A stretch of 60,955 nt of DNA from Gnetum montanum (lineage: Eukaryota; Streptophyta; Gnetopsida; Gnetales; Gnetaceae), in contig MNCI01034296.1 of assembly GCA_015680685.1 (NCBI GenBank), forward strand, positions 481,220-542,174, given 5' to 3'. Made by a program: the position numbers and the translations under genes. The stretch's first letter is position 1. The number at the start of each line of letters is the position of its first letter. Below, in pieces: positions 32,721-44,559 of the stretch. The notes below the pieces were generated by a model. It was given only the letters and a program-made list of their open reading frames with translations. It was not told the origin of the DNA and searched no databases.

Positions 32721-32841
32721 TACTAGGTTTAAGCCCTAGCAGGCCATTTGTCCATGAATTTTAGGCCTTGGTAGGCCATAATGTTGTCATTTTAAGGCCA
32801 TAGCAAGTCGTACTGCTAGTTTTTGGCCTTAGCTAGCCATG
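32721..32841 (+). repeat. 29-bp repeat array (copy 3)
   Basis: About four diverged units ('ttaggccttggtaggccat', 'ttaaggccatagcaagtcg'), placed directly after the end of F1 gag-protease, as copy 4 is in F2. Confidence 0.8.
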
Positions 32842-32844
32842 AGG

Positions 32845-33600
32845 TCATACCCAACTAGCAAGTATGGGATAGTGGTGAAAGGGTATATAAGTATAACAGA
32901 AACCATGAAACATGGTATAAGGTTGCAAAGGTGAATAAAATTTTATCAAATAAGGGATAATATATTTACAATACCTTTGTTGTTTGACTTTTAATAAGTC
33001 AAAGAGCTTCCTTTGCAAGATCGCACTCTCATCATGGTACTTGTTTGACATGGAAAGTAATAGCTATTTTCATTGATCACTTTTTGTGACTTTAGCTTCA
33101 TTGTTGTTGTTGTTGGTTTTGTTGGTTCTGGCCATAGCTTGAATTTTGGGAGTCTCCTCTTGAAACTCCACCTCCAAAACTTGGTCGATGTTGACATAGT
33201 TAGCTAAGGATAGCAATACATTGTCTTGATGGATCACAAATTTTCCATCTTCATATGGTAAGTGAATCTCCTAATGTATAGGGGATGAGACTATGTAGAG
33301 CTTAGCCAACCATGACCTTCCTAGGATCAAGTTGAAACTAAGTTTCTCTTCAACTACTAAGAAATTGATGGATGTGGGGAATTGCTCACCAGCTATGAAA
33401 TCCAAAGTGATGGAACCTTGCACCACCACTAATGACTTGTTGAATGATTTAAGCACTGAGGTGGTGGTATCCTAGATGTTCTTGGTTAAGCATAGTTTAT
33501 CAAAAATAGAATATGGTATCACATTCATGGTCACCCCATCATCCACATGAACATAGTAGGACCTTATATCTACCAACATGTATGGTGATAAGGAGAGAAG
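32845..33600 (-). pseudogene. F1 protease (Tat-like retropepsin) and short C-terminal tail
   Basis: This aspartic protease would cut the gag precursor. On the minus strand the active site reads 'YYVHVDDGVTMNVIPYSI' (near 33500-33550): D-D-G instead of D-S-G, which is usual in the Tat lineage. A single stop separates it from 33456-33271, which holds 'SLVVVQGSITLDFIAGEQF' and 'NLILGRSWLAK', then 'SSPIHQEIHLPYE'. An Asn/Lys-rich tail ends near 32850. In autonomous Tat elements RT follows here; in F1 there is none, and the 29-bp array begins at once. Confidence 0.8.
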
Positions 33601-36140
33601 CAAATAGCACCTCTCTATTTCAAGAGTCAATCTTCACCTTACTGTCATGAAAGTTGAGCATGGATTGATGCCTATTTCCCCTAAGTGAATTTTGTTCAAT
33701 GATAGAGTGGATTGACTCATTTTTGGTAGGCATGTCACTATTCACAGAGATAGAAGTCAACACTTCAACTAGTGTGTCCTTATGTGCAAGAGAGGTCACC
33801 AAGTCATATAGACTTGGTGACATGTTCTTTTGCTTAAGGAACCACTTGGCTTATTTCATTCTTGTGAGAAAAATATTTTCCTTGGCTTGTGATGTTTCGG
33901 CCTTAGTGGTTCTAACCTCCTCCATCCTTCCTAAGGTTTGTGACTTAGGTTTCTATGCATGCAACTTGGACCCCTTATTCATAGATGCATTTAAACTTGG
34001 TGTAGGTATTGGTTGGTTACCTTTAGTCGGCTTCTTTGTTGGTTTGGAAATAGGTTGCTTTCATTTCCATTATGATGATGTGTTCTTACTAACCTCTAAG
34101 TTGTGGGCCACTATATGTGGGCTTTGGTTATAGGTTGTTGTGGTCTTACTTGTTGAAGGTGGAGGGACTTGGATAATGAATGGTTTCCTAGGATTTGGAG
34201 GATTAGCAAGTTGTGATCTTGATTATAATGTTGAAGCTACTACAAGGGGGATACATATGATGAAAGGCTTATTAGGGGCCAAAGAAGGTGGTACTTGTAT
34301 AATGAAGGTCTTCCTAGGCTTCGTGCTTTGGGATTATGTAGGTACTCTGGTAACAAACAGTTTCCTAGGAGGATTAGACTATCTGGTTTCTATGAATGAG
34401 GCCATAGTATAGGATTTTTTGTGAGCACTTGGAGAGCTAGGATGATTCACTACCAACTCTCCATGGTTTATCATCTTTTGGAGGTCATCCTTTAATGCTA
34501 GGAAAAAATTGGTGTCATGACTAGCCATTTGATGATAATGGAAATACCTATCCAACCTAAAGTATCTTGGTAGCTTAGGATCACCTTTGGTAGCTATTTT
34601 TGGATCTTTAGCTATGTCACAAAGATAATTGTACCTCTTACAAGCCTCTTTAGATAGTTGCTTATGTTGTATATAGTCATCTTTAAGTAACTATTCTAGA
34701 AGCTCAAAGGGAATTGTAGGAAACCTAGTGTACTAAGACCTATCCTTATGCCAAAAGTTTGGTCTTGGTTGATTTGGGATGTAGGAAGTAGATGGTTGTG
34801 ATGAGTCAAGGGATGTGTTACATGGTGGTTGTCCCCTCCTCTCTCATTTTTGTCTCTTTTGCTACTATGGCCATTTTTGTATGTTCTTGCTTGGTTTTAT
34901 TGTTATCCATTCATGCATGTTGGTTTTTATAGGCCACATAGGTTAGATCATTGCTTGCTTCAGCTACCTCCTCAATGTTCTTAGTTTGTGAGAAGGCTTG
35001 GCTTTGTGATTGGGGCTCTAGGTAGTAAATTTTTAACCTGATAAAGTCATTTACTACTCCCTTGTAGATGGCCAAGAGGTGTGTTTCAACAATAGATTCT
35101 AGAATCTCATTAAGTGTTGAGTTCCATCTTTGAATGAACCTTTTGCCCAATTCAAGTGGCCGTTGCCTCACCTTCATCAATTGATCCAATGTGATATCCA
35201 GCTTCAAGTTGTATCTAAAATAGTTGACAAATTGGTTAATCAAATCCCCAAGGGAAGAGATGGATCCTCTAGGTAAGTTTTGATATCAATCTAGAGACTT
35301 ACCCTTGAGAGACATGGGAAAAATATATAGTATTTTATGAGGCCAAGGTTGTAGGAAGAGGCACTCAGACTAGAAGGTGACTAGATGTGTGTTGGGATCC
35401 CCTTAACCATTATATTTCATGAAGTTTGAAATAGGCAAGCCTATAGGCAATGTTATTTGAGGCACTATAGGGCTTATAGGATCATCTTGGTAGAAATCAA
35501 AAAGCTTGACCATCTAAGTTGTACTAGCCTTAAGTTTTTGCAACTCTTTGTTAAGGCCTTGGATCATTTGAAAGGCTTGATTCAAGTCTTGAGGCATTCC
35601 TATAGGTTGTGATACTTGTCTTGATGGTTGAGAAAGAAGTTGTCAATCTTGGGATCTCACAATAGGCTACAATATTGAAGGGAGAGGCTAGGTTATGATG
35701 GTCATAGGTGGACTAAAAAAGGAGAAAGATGTTTGTGCTAGAACTTAAGGCACAAAGAGGACAAAAGGAGTATGAGAGGCTTGTGTTTCTTGGGGGCCCA
35801 ATGAGGATCTCACTAGTATGACAAAGGTATATGGTAAGGTAGACATCATCGAGGCTAGATGAATAGAGGTAGGTTGTATGTCAAAGGGCATCAATGAAAA
35901 TAAAGAGGTGGATTGGGATATGGGTTATGTATGGCATGTGGTGATGATGGGCGTGGACCCAAATTAGGTAGGATGGATAGGAGGAGAGTTGGGTGTAGGC
36001 ACTTGTTCCATCAATGAGCTAAGAGAGGATGAATTGGCTGTAGTTGTTTAGAAAGCCAAAGATTGAAAAAAGACTTTCAACAAAGGTGTTTGGCTCCTAT
36101 TCAGCCTCAAAATCATCTTCCTCTTCTTGTTGATCCTCTA
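33601..36140 (-). pseudogene. F1 gag and gag-protease linker (5' truncated)
   Basis: On the minus strand the coding sequence begins abruptly at the LTR junction with 'RISLEDQQEEEDDFEAE'. This matches F2 gag only from about its residue 120, so the N-terminus is missing. The capsid part is at about 35330-34911 ('RGSISSLGDLINQFVNYF', 'PLELGKRFIQRWNSTLNEI'). A knuckle remnant, 'RYFHYHQMASHDTNFF', lies near 34530-34570. A Pro/Lys-rich linker with repeated 'PRKPFI(I/V)' words follows, then 'SLYDLVTSLAHKDTLVEVLT' (about 33755-33815), a block that precedes protease in Tat elements. Few stops are present. Confidence 0.75.
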
Positions 36141-37655
36141 AGCTAATTCTTGAAACACCACAAAAATTTTCATGTTATAAAAAATTTTCATCATGTAGCC
36201 TTCACCCCATGAACTCAAGGTAAAAATTTGTTGTAAATGTGAAGATTATAATCCATGAGGGGAAATCTCACATGTTTCATACTTTTGGGGCTGAAAAATG
36301 CCTCATAANAAACATGTTTCATACTTTTGGGGCTGAAAAATGCCTCATAATTGGTCAAATCCTCATTCCCCAAGTGAAAAAAGTCATCTAGTGTTTATAT
36401 TTTGGCTTGGGGAAGGGGGGTAGGGTTCAAAAATGCCTTTTGGGATGTCAAAAATGGTAATTCAATGGGTTTTATGGGAGCTATATACTTTTCTATGCTA
36501 GAAACACCTGTAGGGGTAAATCTCACCTACCTCTAGCGTGGAGGAATGGGGGTTCCTCCCTCAACATAAAAACCTTTTTCCCCAGTGTGAAGACTACATG
36601 CACAACTTGGAAACCTTTCCTCCTCAGTGTTGAAGTTTTTCCCTAGCATGGAGGCTCCATCCCCAATGTGAAAACTACATGCCCCTAGCATGGAAGCTAC
36701 ATGAGCAAGATTTTTGCATTCTAATGACCTCAAAGTTGACTAGCCACTTCAACAAGGATGGTAGAAGGCTCAATGTAGAAGATCTACCTCTAGCATAGAA
36801 GGTGTCCCCTTATTACTATTTATGGTAAATGGAATGACCATGGGTATTTATCACTTACGATATATGGTAACCCCCCAAATTTGGGCATCCATCTCAACTA
36901 TACAAGGTAGAAATTTGCAGCAATTTGCATCTAATATGTTAGCCAATTTGTAGCAAAAATCATGGCCCAAAACCTATAAAACCAAAACCCCAACACCCCT
37001 TTTAGGTTCCATACTTATGCATTTGCAAGCACATAGCAATTTTGGCTTCTAAGAGCTCTTGCAACCTTGTAGAAATGTAGCTTCTTGGAGCTTCCTAGCA
37101 TGGAACCCCTGAAACCCTATTACCTACTTTGCAACCCCCTTGAGACTTGTGGATTTTTGGGATCAATGCTAACCCCTAGCATGGAGAAATTTGGTAGCTG
37201 AATTTTTCACTTTTGTCACCCGCAACAATGACCCAAGTTTCAAATTTGAAGTTGCAGCAGATGAGGTTCGACAACATCAGGAGTGGCTAGCATTTGAATC
37301 ATGAAGAAAATCACATTAGCTTCAACGGGCTCTAAATTCCTACCCTAGTGAACCCCCTTTTGCTCTCTCATAGGAAACTCTTGTAGACATTCTTGAACTT
37401 ATTCTCTAATTGTTTAAATAAGGTTTTAAAGTTTTAGTTTGTGTGCAAAATATTTTGCTTTTGATTTTCAAATCTATATTCTTGTTATTTGCATCATGCT
37501 TTTTGCATTCTATAAGTCCCTAGGTGATCTACTAGACCATCTAGGGCATCTCAAATCCCATTTCTTATGGAGGCCTTGGGGATTCAAGTTTGAGGTTGCT
37601 GCACTAGATCTCTTAGTTGTTTAGCGATTGACTTTTTTTATTGCAATAGTTTTTT
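36141..37655 (-). repeat. Family 3 LTR joined to F1 gag
   Basis: Matches the reverse complement of the 16298-18100 LTR and ends, on the minus strand, with 'TTTTTGTGGTGTTTCA', as the solo LTR at 41280 does. It abuts F1 gag internally rather than at its start, so either the 5' part of F1 was deleted or this LTR inserted there. The outer boundary near 37655 is approximate. G-rich sequence and 'ctagcatgga' words mark its middle. Confidence 0.65.
36270..36350. repeat. 39-bp direct duplication flanking a single N (probable assembly join)
   Basis: Positions 36270-36308 and 36312-36350 are identical and flank an N at 36309. Perfect identity in an otherwise diverged repeat suggests two overlapping contig ends joined with an N rather than a biological repeat. 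Confidence 0.75.
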
Positions 37656-38389
37656 GGTGCTAGGAGGACCTCCATCTAATTTTTGTGACTAGATCTACTC
37701 CCCCACTACCAATGTTGTCATTTTACAAGCTTTTTATATTTTTTTTGTAGCCAAAACTTTTAAGAAATCAATATTTCCCCTTCACCCCTGTGACAAATAC
37801 TGTAGCATAGAAGTTGTAGGTGGTTGGGCATTGGTTGTTCACAACAACCGCAATGAATTTTTCTACCCAAAGTCAGTGTTGATAACTTTTCCCTCTTCTT
37901 GCTTTTTGCTGCCAATTTTTTCCAGTTTCCAAAGTTGGTGGTGCAACACTTTTGGAAATCATTAAACTTTTGAAAGTCAGCTTTCCCCCATCCTTCCTAG
38001 TTGAGAAAATTGGTAGCCTGCTGACACTAAGTCTCATGGAAAAACACCAACTTTCCACTTTGGTTTTTAGCCTTTTCCCCCTCATCAACATTGGATTAGA
38101 AAGATGTGAGATTTTCCCCATCTCATCCCCTTCTTTTCTCCCTTACCATACCTAGTGTAGAGGTAGTTAAGGGGCTAGCATGGTTAACACTTATTACCAA
38201 CTTTCCTAGCTTTCTATTTTTGGTAAAGGGCTAAATCTCCCTTACCCCCACTTACTAATTATAGTAAGTGCTCTATTTTTAGGCATTTTTGCTTCCTTTG
38301 ACCATTTTTTAATTCTAGTTGTTGGGATTTACCTCTATTTTTTCCTTTTATAGTTAGTTTTAAGCCATTTTAGCACTATAATCATGTCT
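37656..38389 (+). other. Leader of F2 before gag
   Basis: T-rich sequence without a clear LTR. 'ccttttatagttagttttaagccattttag' just before the gag start could be an intron end, but no donor is obvious. The minus-strand frame at 37873-38121 has no recognisable domain. Confidence 0.4.
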
Positions 38390-41274
38390 TTTCAATAGTC
38401 CACCAAATTGCCTTTCACCTCCACTAGCAAAGGTCCTAGCCAACAAGCCATGAGGGTCTATGACCCAAAAGACCTTGCTATCATTGAATGTAGGTTGTGT
38501 TTGAGGGTTATGGTAAAAAGTCCTAACTTTGTAGCCATAAATGAAGATTGGTATAACTACATTTGTGCCAAAATGTAGGTGGGCATGTTGATTCCATGTT
38601 TCGAAGTAGAAGCCAAAAGGGAATTCGAAATCATCCACCATAATGGCAAAGAGTACATCCCTTCCTCCTATGATGAAATATCTCTCAATGATATCTATGG
38701 AGGTATCCTAACCTAATTGATTAATATGGAGGAAGAAGATGATAAGAATAGCTTGGAAGAATAATAAGAAGAGGATGAATTTAGGGTAGAATCTAAGCCT
38801 AAAAATGTCTTGGGAGGGTTGTTCCAACAAACACCCTCAAGGTCACATCAACTTCCTCTAATGCCTTTGTATTCTCCATGGGCATGGTGCCACCATCTTC
38901 CACTCCCTCTTATGCTACCACAATTGATCCCACATCAGTTATAGCCATGCATCAAACTCAAGCAATGTTGTAGCCAACAACCTATAACCCATTGATTCCG
39001 TTTGCAACACAACCCTAATTTGTGTAGTCATCGGTACTGGTTTTCACCACCAAAAACCCACTAATTACCCATGTGGAGCCCACCATGGGACCCCAAGAAA
39101 CTTAGGGATCACACACCCCCTTTATCCCTTTTGTGCCTCAGTAACCAACAAAAACTTCTTTTTTCTTATTTTTCCCACAAGCTACGATCATAATGCAATC
39201 ACTTCATTTTGTCTTGTAATAAATAGTAAGGCCAAAATCCTCACAATAGATGCCACAACCATATGTACAAGTCCCATAGCCAATAGGGCCACCACAGGGC
39301 TTAGATCAGGCCTTCTAAATGATCCAGGACCTAACAAAGGAGTTAAAGAGGATCAAAGGCTGTACTTCCCAAAGTGTCAAGATTATGAATTTCTACTGGG
39401 ACCCATCAGTCTTGTGATCCCACCCTTGATACTTCTTCCTGGTGTTCCTATCCTCCAATTTTGCAAATACAATGGAGAAGGTGACCCTAATGCTCACCTT
39501 ATAACCTTTAGATATGAGTGCTTGCTATTATAGCCATGGCCTCATACTATCATTAGGATTTTTGCTATGTCCTTGGCTGGGAGAGTGCTTGATTAGTATG
39601 ATGCACTACCTAGAGGATCCATATCCTCTCTTGAGCACTTGATAGCCCAGCTTGTTAATCCATTTCAAGTATAACTTGAAGCCCAATACCATGCTTGACC
39701 AACTCAAAAATTCAAGAAGGGACCCCTTGAGCTTGTACAGAAGTTCATCTATTGGTGGAATGGACTATTAAATGACATAATGGAGCCTATAGCTAAAACA
39801 CACCTTTTGGATATATTTAAGGGGATAGTTAATGACTTTATTCAGTCCAAACTTTACTACATTGACCTATGGTTTCTTAGCCACTCGTTCTCTCAGACCA
39901 AGAACATAGAGTACATTGTGGAGACCAATCACAACCCAGCCTATATAGCATACAAAAACCAACACACTTGGAAGGACAAAGAGAAGAGAAAATACAAAAA
40001 TATGGCTATAGAAATAGTGACCAAAGAGGCAAAGATCACTAACCATGATAATCCACCTAAGGCCTCCACTAATAACCATGATAACCAATCATAAACATCT
40101 AGGGCCACTACATTGACTGCAACTAGACATAATTTTGAGCAAAAAGACTGAAGCAAATACACTACCTTGCCTTTGAAACCATCCACGTTTCTAAGCCAAC
40201 TATTGAAGAGTGGATGCATGCAATACAAACAAATGATCAAAGCTACTCAAAAGAAGCATGAGTAGCTATGTAAAATAGCCAAGGATCCCACTTGAGCAAC
40301 TAAGGATGATCCCCAATTACCTAGGTACTTTAAACTAGATTTCTTTTTCCACTATCACCAACTACTTGGTCATGACATAGACTTCTACCTCATGCTGAAG
40401 GGATGACTTGTAGAAAATGATAGATAGGGGAGAGTTGGTCTTAGATCCTTTCAACTTGGTCCAACCCCAAAATTAGTTGATGCCATTGTATAGGGACCCA
40501 TTGAATGCTAATATTGACCCTTATGTTATCTCAGCATTCAACCTTGATGATAATTAGAGACTAGTGAGGAAACCTTTTGTGATTTGAATATGATCTCTTT
40601 TGCTTCCACTAGCTCAAGATCCCCTTTTGTTGTGAGAGTACCATCATGGATGTCTCTAAGGGAACCTTTTGTCATTAGGGTACCCTAGCCTAATACAACT
40701 CCACCAATTGACACAATTGCACAATGACCTCTTGTGGTAGTAGCCAATGCTACTATCTCTTCCTCACAACCAATGGATAACAATCAAAAGACATCAACAA
40801 AGCAAAATAAGAAGCATAAGAAAAAGCTTGGTAACAAGGGTGATGAGCAGATGAAGGCATGGAAGGAAGTGGACCCATCAAAGCCGACTCCCATCTCATT
40901 AATACCCATGACCTTCTTTTCCTAGTCTGATTTAATCAACAAGCCATACGAGGACCCTTAAACCCATAGCAAGAACAAAGGAGAGAAGCCGTAACATTAA
41001 CCACCTAAGGCCGAAGTTTGCATTTTGGGGTGCATGGAGAAAATGATGCATAATAGGGTAACAAGCCCATGGCTAGTGATAAAAAATTCCTCAGTGTGAT
41101 GGATTATGTTAGGCAATTTCTCAAGTAGAAGAATACGACTCTAAGCTTGTATGACCTGATCATGACTTTTGCTACACATCATAAGGCATTAGTTAAAATA
41201 TTGACTTTCATCCCCATTAGTGAGGACATCCCCACTAACGATGAATCCATCCATGTAGTGATGGTTCCTCCATC
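38390..41274 (+). pseudogene. F2 gag and gag-protease linker (decayed)
   Basis: Likely start at the ATG near 38384-38392. The N-terminal part includes 'RVYDPKDLAIIECRLCL' and 'VEAKREFEIIHHNGKEYIP', then an acidic stretch 'NMEEEDDKNSLEE' that aligns with the start of the F1 remnant. Gln/Pro-rich and stop-rich sequence follows. The capsid end lies at 39620-40094 ('KKGPLELVQKFI', 'NDIMEPIAKTHLLDIFKGIV'). A knuckle remnant, 'YFKLDFFFHYHQLLGHDIDF', is at about 40330-40395. A Lys-rich linker ('KQNKKHKKKLGNKG', 40802-40840) and 'SLYDLIMTFATHHKALVKIL' (about 41140-41200) match F1. The solo LTR then interrupts it. Confidence 0.7.
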
Positions 41275-41279
41275 ACCAA
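41275..41279 (+). repeat. Left target-site duplication (ACCAA) of the solo LTR
   Basis: ACCAA directly precedes TGTAATGATTG and recurs at 42907-42911. Confidence 0.9.
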
Positions 41280-42906
41280 TGTAATGATTGAAAACATCAG
41301 TTGATGGAATCACTAAGGGGTCAATGTACACACAACCTTAACCCCATCTCCATGCGAGGGCCTTGCTAGAAATAGAGGTGGAGTGCCCTAAACAGTCTTG
41401 TCAATCGAATAGGGACTTTGCTAGTTGTAACTGAGGTGGTGGGTGCAAGTAGGGGGTGGCGTGGTTAGCTAAAATGCAAGTGCAAATAATGTGAAATGGT
41501 GCTAAGTGTCAAATTGGTGCTTCATGGTGCTAAGTGTAGAGCATAGCCATGGAATGGGGGTGAGCGTAGCTAAGGGTTTTGACTAAAACAAGAGTGTCAA
41601 CCCATAGAGACTACCATTTGAGCGTAGTACAATGTGATGAAGCATGAAAAAATGTGAAAATATGCAAGAAAAATGTGATAAAATTCTAGAAATAGGAGAG
41701 AGAAATGGAACACCACCCCAAATGGGAGCATAGTTAATTCCAAAAGGATCTTAAAAGGTACATAGTGTATAACAGGTAAAGTGGGAGCATAGTCATAGTC
41801 TAAGTGTTGTTAGGCCATGAAGTATGGTGCTTGTTGTGATGAACCATGCCTGCCAAGTTAGCCACCACGATGTACCATGCAGTGTTTTGTAGGGCTGTAA
41901 TGAGGCTATAGTGGGCTGTGATGTGCAACTCTACCTCTCTACCAATGTGGTGTGCTATGGGTTTAGTTTTTCCATGGAGCTAAGTGCCAAGATGCCAAAA
42001 TGCCAAATACCAAATCAAGGTGCCAGCTGCCCAACCAGTGAAAAATGGAAGCCAACCCCCTAAAACATTGGGGCGCAGGGGTATTTATAGGGCAAGGGTT
42101 AGCCCAAAATGCAAATTGTGTACCATGTGGTAGTGTAGTAGGTGGGACCACAAGAAAAATTTAGAAAATTTTCTAAGTCTAGAGGTGACTAGAAAAAGTT
42201 CAAAAAGAATTCTAACTTTGGCTGCTATGCTCATCCCATGTTACATGTAAGACATGGGACACTAGCTACTACACTCATCCCATGTTACATGTGGGACACA
42301 GGATGTTGTCTACTATGCTTGTCCTATCTTACGTGTGGGACACAGGACGCTCCCCAGGGACAGGGTGTAGCATGGACACTTAGAAGAATCTAGTGAAGAC
42401 TGGAATCCTTGTTCTTGTTACACTAGCTACATTCTAGAGTGTAGTAGGAGGGGTAGCCTCAAGAGTTAGAAAATCTGCCAAATGCCTCTTCCATGTTGAG
42501 CTAGCTTGATAGCTTCTAGCTTAACACTTAGGCAAAATTGGCCACAAAAAGTGTGCTATGCCAGCTATGCTCTAGAGCATAGTAGGTAGAGTGAGAGTGT
42601 AGTAGAGCACTTAGAAAAATTTTCATGCAACTACTATTGACACTTAGAAAATTTTGCAAAATAGGCCTTGATGCATGCTACGTTGTGGAGCATAGCACCA
42701 ACACTTAGAAAAATTTGCCAAGTTTTGACACTTAGATAGATTTGCAGGAAGTGCCATCATTTTAACACTTAGAGAAATTTTGAAAATTTGGTAGTTGGAG
42801 TTGACTACACTCAACACTTAGAAAAATTTGGGCAAACTACCACCTTTTTGATACTTAGCCAAATTTTTAGTCGAGATGTCAAGACCTAAAATTTTGTGGT
42901 GTTTCA
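41280..42906 (+). repeat. Solo LTR of family 3 inside F2
   Basis: 1627 bp from TGTAATGATTGAAAA to TTTTGTGGTGTTTCA, with exact ACCAA duplications on both sides. Removing it restores continuity of the F2 reading frame with F1. It is a solo LTR left by recombination between the LTRs of a full element. From 42370 to 42870 it contains about ten spaced copies of 'acacttagaaaaattt'. A TATTTATAGGG at about 42080-42090 reads as CTATAAATA on the minus strand. Confidence 0.9.
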
Positions 42907-42911
42907 ACCAA
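42907..42911 (+). repeat. Right target-site duplication (ACCAA) of the solo LTR
   Basis: Exact match to 41275-41279. Confidence 0.9.
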
Positions 42912-43600
42912 GGAAGGAGAAGTCAACACTCCCAGTATTTCATGATAGCGAAATCAAGGTCAATCCCCAAAATGGTGAAGTAACTAGGGCTCCTCTATTC
43001 ATAACAATATGTATAGTGTATTTTAAAGCATTGGGTGCATGTTGATGATGGGGCCGCAACCAATATCATCCCATGCATCATCATTGAACTTCTAGCCTTA
43101 ATAGAGAAAATCCAATCTAAAATATCCATAGCTCTCAAATCCTTTAATGGATCAAGGATTTCTATCAAGGGGTCTATCTCCTTGAACTTTATGGCAAGGA
43201 AGCAGTTCCCCACAACTATCAATTTCTTGGTAGTGTAGGAGACATTAGGGTTCAACCTTATCTTGGGAAGACCTTGGTTGGCTTAGTTATGAGCCTTATC
43301 CTCACCCATCCACCAAGAGATTCACCTTCCTTATGAGGGAATTGAAATCATCATCCACAGTGATAGCATGGTTTCCCTAACTGTTAACAATATAAACATA
43401 GAGTAGGGGTCTGAAGTGGAGCTTCAAGAAGAAACTCCTAGTCATGAAGTCTGCCAACCCAAGAGAGAGGAGTAGCCCAAGAACAACAACGATGAGCAAT
43501 GGGATGTGTCATGGGATGAGATCCCTTTAAACATCATCAATGTAGGGGATGGTAAGTACAAATTTGTGTAGAACAAGACTTAAACATTTTCTAACATTTG
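42912..43600 (+). pseudogene. F2 protease (Tat-like retropepsin) and tail
   Basis: Resumes after the solo LTR with 'VFHDSEIKVNPQNGEV' (42933 on), matching F1 'NFHDSKVKID'. After a short frame slip the active site is 'HVDDGAATNIIP' (43035-43075; D-D-G as in F1), with 'GSISLNFMARKQFPTTINFL' and, after one stop, 'GFNLILGRPWLA' (43250-43285) and 'SSPIHQEIHLPYE'. The acidic tail ends with a stop near 43570. No RT follows; the next feature is the 29-bp array. Confidence 0.8.
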
Positions 43601-43905
43601 AAAGATTAGGAAAAGTCTGCATAAGTGATGTGCACTCCTACCCCTTCCATGCTACACCCTGATGACCTTTTATAGTCATTTGTACCATAGCCATTTAGCC
43701 TAAGTTTTCTTTGTTAACTAGTTATTGTCTTTTTTGCCTATGTTTTATTCTACTTTTTATGCATATAGTTTAGAAGTTTATTTTATTTCTTTCTCTATTT
43801 TCTTTACTTAGTGTAATATAAACAAGAAAATCATAAATTTTTTTAAAAAAAATATCAAAAAATATAAGTTTCTTTTCAACCTTAGTCCTTTAAGACTTTA
43901 AAGTA
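43601..43905. other. AT-rich spacer after F2 protease
   Basis: T-rich then A-rich sequence leading to the 29-bp array. No coding signal. Confidence 0.5.
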
Positions 43906-44015
43906 GCAACATGGCCTGCCATGACATTAAATTGGAAAACAAATGATACAACATGGCCTACCATGGCCTTAAATTGGCAAAAAAATATAGCTTGCACCTA
44001 ACATTGCCTAAAACT
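43906..44015 (-). repeat. 29-bp repeat array (copy 4, reversed)
   Basis: Units such as 'caacatggcctgccatgac' and 'catggccttaaattggc' are the reverse complement of the other arrays, as expected because F2 is on the plus and F1 on the minus strand. Confidence 0.75.
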
Positions 44016-44559
44016 AGAAAACATCTCTTTTATTATATTTTTGTTTAGCCTATTATCGCTTCGATTAGCCATTTAATTTTAGAATAAAAAATGTCAACAT
44101 AGCCATTCACAACATTTATAACATTTACAATGCTTACTAGAACAATGTATATGTAGCCAAAACTGAAACTGAAAATTTAAATTTACAATGTTTATAAGAT
44201 ATGTAGCCATGGCCACACTATGTGACAAAATGTGCAAAAAATAATAACAGGCATCTATAACATAGTCTTGGCTAACAATAGCCCTCAAGATCAAAATAAA
44301 AAAAATAGCCAACAAGCTAAAAAATAAGTAGATGGAGGATGCTAAGGAGTATTTGGAGGAGGAAGTGGTGGATCATTTCCACCCTCACTGTTAGGTTTGC
44401 CAATGTCTCTTGATGCCAAAAATACAACAACACAGAGCTAATTAGTAACCAACAAAGAAAAAATCCATAACTTAAAACAAAACTAAAAACATAAAATGCA
44501 TCAAACCTATGGGGAATTCAGCTCCACCACTTTTGGGGGTAGATGTGGAAGGCCATCCT
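44016..44559. other. Stretch between the 29-bp array and the opposite-strand gene
   Basis: AT-rich, with a Pro-rich minus-strand trace ('NDPPLPPPNTP', near 44340-44375) that may be the end of the opposite-strand gene. Otherwise nothing recognised. Confidence 0.4.

Noticed and set aside
33699-34412. Plus-strand frames of 144 and 90 codons
   Set aside because: They lie opposite the F1 gag-protease linker, which has recognisable blocks on the minus strand.
16298-37655. The two family 3 LTRs as the pair of one element
   Set aside because: They are in opposite orientation, so they cannot be the 5' and 3' LTRs of the same insertion.
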